A stretch of 64,000 nucleotides of DNA, taken from positions 3,793,501 through 3,857,500 of the forward strand of contig NZ_CP086235.1 in the NCBI RefSeq assembly GCF_023612095.1. Reading direction: 5' to 3'. The position numbers were made by a program, and so were the translations under genes. The DNA is from Cytobacillus firmus. GTDB taxonomy: Bacteria > Bacillota > Bacilli > Bacillales > Cytobacillaceae. How positions within the stretch are numbered: position 1 is the first letter of the stretch; each line of letters starts with the position of its first letter. Of this stretch, positions 60,604-64,000 are shown in pieces. Below the pieces are notes generated by a model. That model did not search any database and was not told where the DNA came from. It saw only the letters and a list, made by a program, of their open reading frames with translations.

Positions 60604-60659
60604 TTGACAAATACTAATTTTCAGAATTATTATAAAACTAAGCTAACGTTAACGTCAAC
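60604..60659. promoter_or_regulatory. Divergent promoters with shared palindromic operator
   Basis: Rightward: TTGACA (60604-60609) and TATTAT (60628-60633), 18 bp apart, for the MerR/ligase genes. Leftward: TTGACG (60658-60653) and TATAAT (60634-60629), 18 bp apart, for the dehydrogenase. The palindrome around TAACGTTAACGTCA (60644-60657) covers the leftward -35 and the rightward start region. It resembles the ACGT-rich sites of LiuR-type MerR regulators of acyl-CoA catabolism (from memory). Confidence 0.72.
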
Positions 60660-60673
60660 TAGGAGGATGCATA

Positions 60674-61062
60674 ATGGCAGAAGAAAAGGTTTTTACCATC
60701 AGCGAGCTTGCGGCAATGTTTGATATCAGCTCCAGAACGATCCGCTATTACGAGGAAATTGGCATGCTGGCTTCGGAAAACCGGGACAGTCTGACTAAGC
60801 AGCGAAGCTATACGAATCGGGAACGACGGCGCCTGAAGATGATTCTGCGGGGAAAAAGCTCGGCTTCAGCCTTCAGGAAATCAGAGAAATGATTGATCTC
60901 TATGAATCGAACCCGGAAGGCGAAGCAGAGAAAAGCAGGATTATTGCATTTGCTGACAGCAAGCTGAGGGAAATCGAAGAACAGATCATGCAGCTGCAAA
61001 TGCTGCGGGAAGACATTTTGACGTACAAAGAAAAGTATGAAAACAGCCGGGTGAAGACATAG
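60674..61062 (+). pseudogene. Frameshifted MerR-family regulator (LiuR-like)
   Basis: Full-length frame is ~129 aa: MerR winged helix (VFTISELAAMFDISSRTIRY, RSYTNRERRRLKMIL) and a dimer coiled coil (LQEIREMIDLY ... REIEEQIMQLQ). The reading frame breaks at 60849-60857 (CGGGGAAAAAG); one extra G or A gives RGKKLGFSLQEI, the usual MerR sequence, and the total becomes a multiple of three. The start has AGGAGG six bases upstream. It is the first gene of the rightward unit and the natural ligand-controlled regulator of both acyl-CoA genes. The break is probably a read error. Confidence 0.82.
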
Positions 61063-61091
61063 ATTCATTTTTAAAAAAGGGGTTGAGTATA

Positions 61092-62576
61092 ATGGGAGCA
61101 ACCATTCATGGAGTATTGGAAAGAAACGCGAGGAAGTTTCCTGAAAAAGATGCTTTTATAACGGCATCGAACCGCCTTACATATGGAGACATGAACAGAA
61201 CTTGCAACAGGCTGGCACGATACCTTCAGGGTGAAGGAGTCCAGCGGGACGACCGTGTTGCGGTAATGTCCCGCAATTCGGAGCACTTCTTTTATGCCTT
61301 TTTTGCCTGCATGAAGATCGGCGCGATTCCAATGCCGATGAATATTCGACTGACACAGAAAGAATTGTCGGCTATTTTTCAAAGTGCGAATGCAGCCGGG
61401 GTTCTGTATGAGGTTGAGCTTGCTGAATCAGTTTCGGCGTTAAAGGAGAATTTGCATTTTCATTTTCCGATTCAGGATTCGCTTGAGGCTTCTGCTCATT
61501 TTTCTGACAGCAATCTTGATGTGCCGATTGATTCGCGGGATGTCTGTGAGATTCTTTTTACATCCGGAACAACCGGGACTCCAAAAGGGGTTGTGTTTAA
61601 CCATGAACGCATTCTGGCGATCGCTTCGGCGGTTTCGGTTAATTTCAGCTTGTCGCATAGTGATTCCATGCTCACCCTGATGCCGCTCTCCCACTCTGCT
61701 CCTTTGAATACCTTTTTCATGAGCGGGCTTTATTGCGGAGCATCCCATGTGATCGGCGACTTTACTCCAAAGGCATTCCTGAACTGGATTCAGCAGGAAA
61801 AGACGACCTTCTCATTTGCGGCACCTGTCGCCTATTTGCTTGCGGCCAAGGATCCGGAATTAGCTTCTTATGATTTATCCAGCATGCGTGTCTTTGCGTA
61901 TGGCGGCGGCCCGCTGGCTCTTGCTTCCTATCACCATGTGAAAAAGGCGTTCCAAAACGAAAACTTCTATCAGGTATACGGACTGACGGAAGCGGGACCA
62001 AATGGCATTTTATTATATCCGGAAGAGCATCTCGAGAAGGCCGGAAGCATCGGCAAAAATCCGACGGTGAACATGGAAATTCGGGTCGTCCGGCCGGATG
62101 GCACCGATACGGCTCCAAATGAATATGGCGAGATTCTTCTGACAGGCGACAGCCTCATGCTTAGTTATGACAATAATCCGGATGAAACGAACGCTGTACT
62201 GAAAGACGGCTGGCTCTATACCGGCGACATTGCCTATCGGGATGAGGAGGGCTACTTTTACATCGTGGACCGTAAAAAGGATGTCATCATTACGGGCGGC
62301 GTCAACATTTATCCCCGTGAAATCGAAGAAGTACTCGCGAAGCATGATGCGATTTTGGAATCCTGTGTCGTCGGTGTGCCTCATGAAGAATGGGGTGAGA
62401 CCGTCAAAGCAGTCGTTGTGCTGAAGGGCCAGGTGTCTGAGGAAGAATTGCGGGCGTTTATAGCCGAGCATCTCGCAGAATTTAAGTGTCCGCGGATTTA
62501 TTCCTTTGTGGATGCACTGCCGCGGAACGCGAGCGGAAAGATTTTGAAGCAGCAGGTGAAAATGGTGCATGCTTAA
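61092..62576 (+). CDS. Acyl-CoA synthetase (AMP-binding ligase)
   Basis: Cytoplasmic ligase of 494 aa that activates a carboxylic acid to acyl-CoA with ATP. Motifs: P-loop TSGTTGTPKG (~157), YGLTEAGPNG, hinge DGWLYTGDIA, and the C-terminal catalytic Lys in NASGKILK. It is of medium-chain/aryl type by length. The ATG at 61092 is used; the in-frame TTG at 61083 is too close to AAGGGG. With the MerR gene upstream and the divergent dehydrogenase, it forms a small fatty- or branched-acid catabolic locus. Confidence 0.9.
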   Translation: MGATIHGVLERNARKFPEKDAFITASNRLTYGDMNRTCNRLARYLQGEGVQRDDRVAVMSRNSEHFFYAFFACMKIGAIPMPMNIRLTQKELSAIFQSANAAGVLYEVELAESVSALKENLHFHFPIQDSLEASAHFSDSNLDVPIDSRDVCEILFTSGTTGTPKGVVFNHERILAIASAVSVNFSLSHSDSMLTLMPLSHSAPLNTFFMSGLYCGASHVIGDFTPKAFLNWIQQEKTTFSFAAPVAYLLAAKDPELASYDLSSMRVFAYGGGPLALASYHHVKKAFQNENFYQVYGLTEAGPNGILLYPEEHLEKAGSIGKNPTVNMEIRVVRPDGTDTAPNEYGEILLTGDSLMLSYDNNPDETNAVLKDGWLYTGDIAYRDEEGYFYIVDRKKDVIITGGVNIYPREIEEVLAKHDAILESCVVGVPHEEWGETVKAVVVLKGQVSEEELRAFIAEHLAEFKCPRIYSFVDALPRNASGKILKQQVKMVHA

Positions 62577-62586
62577 TAGTGGCGGG

Positions 62587-62617
62587 ATCAGGTGCTTGGG
62601 ATGGCGCCTGATTCTTT
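62587..62617 (+). terminator. Terminator of the ligase gene
   Basis: ATCAGGTGC and GCGCCTGAT pair (one G-T) around TTGGGATG, followed by TCTTT. Confidence 0.7.
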
Positions 62618-62687
62618 AAAGCCGCCAGCAGGAATTCGCCCCTAAAAAAAGTAACTTAATAGTATAACCAAACAACCAGGAGGCCAC

Positions 62688-63566
62688 ATGAAGTCAAGAA
62701 CCGAAACCGAGATGTTGAATTTGATTTTAACAGCTGCAAAGGATGATGGGCGCGTCCGTGCGGTTATTTTGAATGGATCTCGTGCAAATCCTAATGTAAA
62801 GAAAGATATCTTTCAGGATTATGATATTGTGTACATCGTGAGGGAAATGGATTCCTTCACCTGTGATCATAGCTGGGTGGATGTGTTTGGCGAGCGGGTG
62901 ATGATGCAGATGCCGGAGGAGAAGGTGCTGCCGCCTGCCGGTGGGAACGGCCGCTTTCCCTATCTGATGCAGTTTATGGACGGGAACCGGATCGATTTGA
63001 CGCTGATTCCGGCTGAAAGGATGGATGCGCTGCTGGAGCCTGAAAGCCTGAGTGTGCTGCTTCTTGATAAGGATGGGCTGATTGTGTCCCTGCCGCCAGC
63101 CAGTGACCGGGATTACCACATCAAGAAACCTGATGCCAGAGAGTTTGCAGATCTGTGCAATGAGTTTTGGTGGATTACGATGAATATCAGTAAAGGACTC
63201 TGGCGCAGGGAGCTGACTTACGCGATGTTTATGTATGAGCAGATCAACCGCAATGTGCTGATAACCATGCTGGAATGGAAGGCCGGCATCACAGCCGATT
63301 TTACAAAGAGCGCAGGTAAAGCAGGCAAGTATCTTCCCGATTTTCTTCCTGCCGGGGAATGGGAACAGTTTCAGGCTACTTACTCAGACGCCGAATTTGA
63401 ACACATCTGGGATGCCCTTTTTATCATGTGCTCCCTTTTCAGAAAAACAGCAGTCGAGGTCGCGGAGAAACTCGGCTTTGAGTACCCATTTGAAGATGAT
63501 AAGCGTGTGACCGGATTCTTAAAGCATGTCCGCAGCCTGCCTGCAGACGCAAAATCCATCTATTAA
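62688..63566 (+). CDS. Aminoglycoside 6-adenylyltransferase-like protein (AadK)
   Basis: Nucleotidyltransferase of 292 aa matching ANT(6)/AadK. The NTase motif reads VILNGSRANP followed by DYDIVYIV (D44, D46), with a third acidic residue in RIDLTLI. B. subtilis AadK adenylylates streptomycin. The gene is intact and chromosomal, with no mobile element nearby, so it is probably a native bacillar gene rather than acquired resistance. CAGGAGG lies before the ATG. Confidence 0.88.
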   Translation: MKSRTETEMLNLILTAAKDDGRVRAVILNGSRANPNVKKDIFQDYDIVYIVREMDSFTCDHSWVDVFGERVMMQMPEEKVLPPAGGNGRFPYLMQFMDGNRIDLTLIPAERMDALLEPESLSVLLLDKDGLIVSLPPASDRDYHIKKPDAREFADLCNEFWWITMNISKGLWRRELTYAMFMYEQINRNVLITMLEWKAGITADFTKSAGKAGKYLPDFLPAGEWEQFQATYSDAEFEHIWDALFIMCSLFRKTAVEVAEKLGFEYPFEDDKRVTGFLKHVRSLPADAKSIY

Positions 63567-63594
63567 AAAAATCCCCTTTGCTCAGGGGATTTTT
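63567..63594. terminator. Bidirectional terminator
   Basis: AAAAATCCCC and GGGGATTTTT form a 10-bp stem between convergent genes. Confidence 0.9.
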
Positions 63595-64000
63595 CTAGTT
63601 GTTCTTTAATTCCAGCTGTTCAAACGCAGACCAGTTCACCATTTTTTCCAACAGAATGGAGATCAGGACGCCCATCAGCAGCCCGTTTGAGATGAATGGC
63701 TGAATCAGTACAGGGAATTCCGCGAACACGGCAGACGGTGTATTCATCAGACTGATGCCGATCAGGACGGGTGCCGCTAAACGGAAGATGGTGTCTGAGT
63801 TAAACACTTTTCCGCTTAAGCTGTTGAATGCAGTCCCGAACAGCTGCAGATACGCGACAAACAGCACGGCGTTCCCGACTGTTACCGGCATGCCGGCGAG
63901 CCATGAGCCCAAGTGCGGGACCAGGCCAATTACAGTTAAGAGCGCTCCCCCAATAAAGAAGGGTGTTCTCATCAAAACGCGCGTACTCTGCAGGAAACCG
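63595..64000 (-). CDS. Nucleobase permease (NCS2 family), 3' part
   Basis: Only the last ~135 residues lie in the window; the frame stays open to base 64000 (FLQSTRVLMRTPFF ...). About four helices are visible. FIGGALLTVIGLVPHLG and SNGLLMGVLISILLE fit the uracil/xanthine (NCS2) permeases of Bacillus. Such proteins import uracil, xanthine or other purines with protons. The in-frame TTG/ATG near 63975 is internal, not the start. Confidence 0.8.
   Translation of the reverse strand, partial: GFLQSTRVLMRTPFFIGGALLTVIGLVPHLGSWLAGMPVTVGNAVLFVAYLQLFGTAFNSLSGKVFNSDTIFRLAAPVLIGISLMNTPSAVFAEFPVLIQPFISNGLLMGVLISILLEKMVNWSAFEQLELKNN

Noticed and set aside
62688..63566. Horizontally acquired aminoglycoside resistance gene
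   Set aside because: No mobile element or base-composition change is visible nearby, and chromosomal aadK is normal in bacilli.

Overview
The window looks like the chromosome of a spore-forming, aerobic Bacillaceae species, close to Cytobacillus/Mesobacillus-type bacilli. The base composition is moderate (mid-40s % GC by eye). Ribosome-binding sites are strong AGGAGG types, with many TTG and GTG starts. Recognisable Bacillus families include LytS/LytT, YwbD/YwbE, a Sip-type signal peptidase, an RsbR paralogue, KinB-like kinases, the Dct system and a CbpA-type CBS protein. I see no rRNA, tRNA, prophage, insertion sequence or CRISPR array.

Layout. 1-4.3 kb: lytST, then cstA and a translationally coupled 48-aa membrane peptide, with a perfect CcpA cre box at the cstA promoter. 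4.3-13.1 kb: ketopantoate reductase, a secreted M6 protease, ywbE, a sporulation-type kinase, an exonuclease and transporters. 13.2-15.2 kb: an unusual CuA-containing haem-copper oxidase pair. 15.3-30.5 kb: acetyltransferase/DinB genes, a BCCT transporter, an AraC/GyrI regulator, katE with a sigma-B promoter, a second KinB-like kinase, an ECF sigma/anti-sigma pair, lepB, an MBL protein, a large membrane protein behind an ECF-type promoter, and an RsbR paralogue. 30.8-35.6 kb: the complete dctP-dctR-dctS/dctB C4-dicarboxylate locus. 35.7-38.6 kb: rlmI flanked by two long palindromes, a CBS-ACT protein and a highly structured intergenic repeat. 38.7-46.3 kb: a six-gene operon, TAXI receptor, TRAP permease, GntR regulator, glcD, glcF and lhgO, for uptake and oxidation of 2-hydroxyacids. 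46.5-50.5 kb: a 52-bp tandem repeat, a BenE-type transporter and a TetR/MFS pair. 50.7-52.8 kb: a four-gene operon that I consider the most interesting item. It holds an ABM monooxygenase, a small helical protein, a stand-alone CarH-like adenosylcobalamin domain and a PAS/STAS RsbR-like protein. 53.2-64 kb: an RND pump, a Cys/His-rich small protein, MerR regulators, an acyl-CoA dehydrogenase/acyl-CoA ligase locus with a divergent operator, an aadK-like gene and the 3' end of a nucleobase permease.

Five otherwise well-conserved genes (haem-copper oxidase subunit I, dctB, glcD, the STAS gene and a MerR gene) carry six frameshifts. Every one is repaired by adding one base to a homopolymer run, so uncorrected sequencing error is at least as likely as real gene decay.

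Regulation visible in the sequence includes CcpA (cstA, dctP, perhaps the TAXI operon), sigma-B (katE), ECF sigma (its own operon and the 562-aa membrane protein), a TetR operator pair, and a palindrome between the divergent acyl-CoA genes. Several intergenic regions hold repeat families that no gene explains: a 21-bp array, a 52-bp array, a GTGACAGG palindrome family, and a structured element with a shared CAGCTAGA end.
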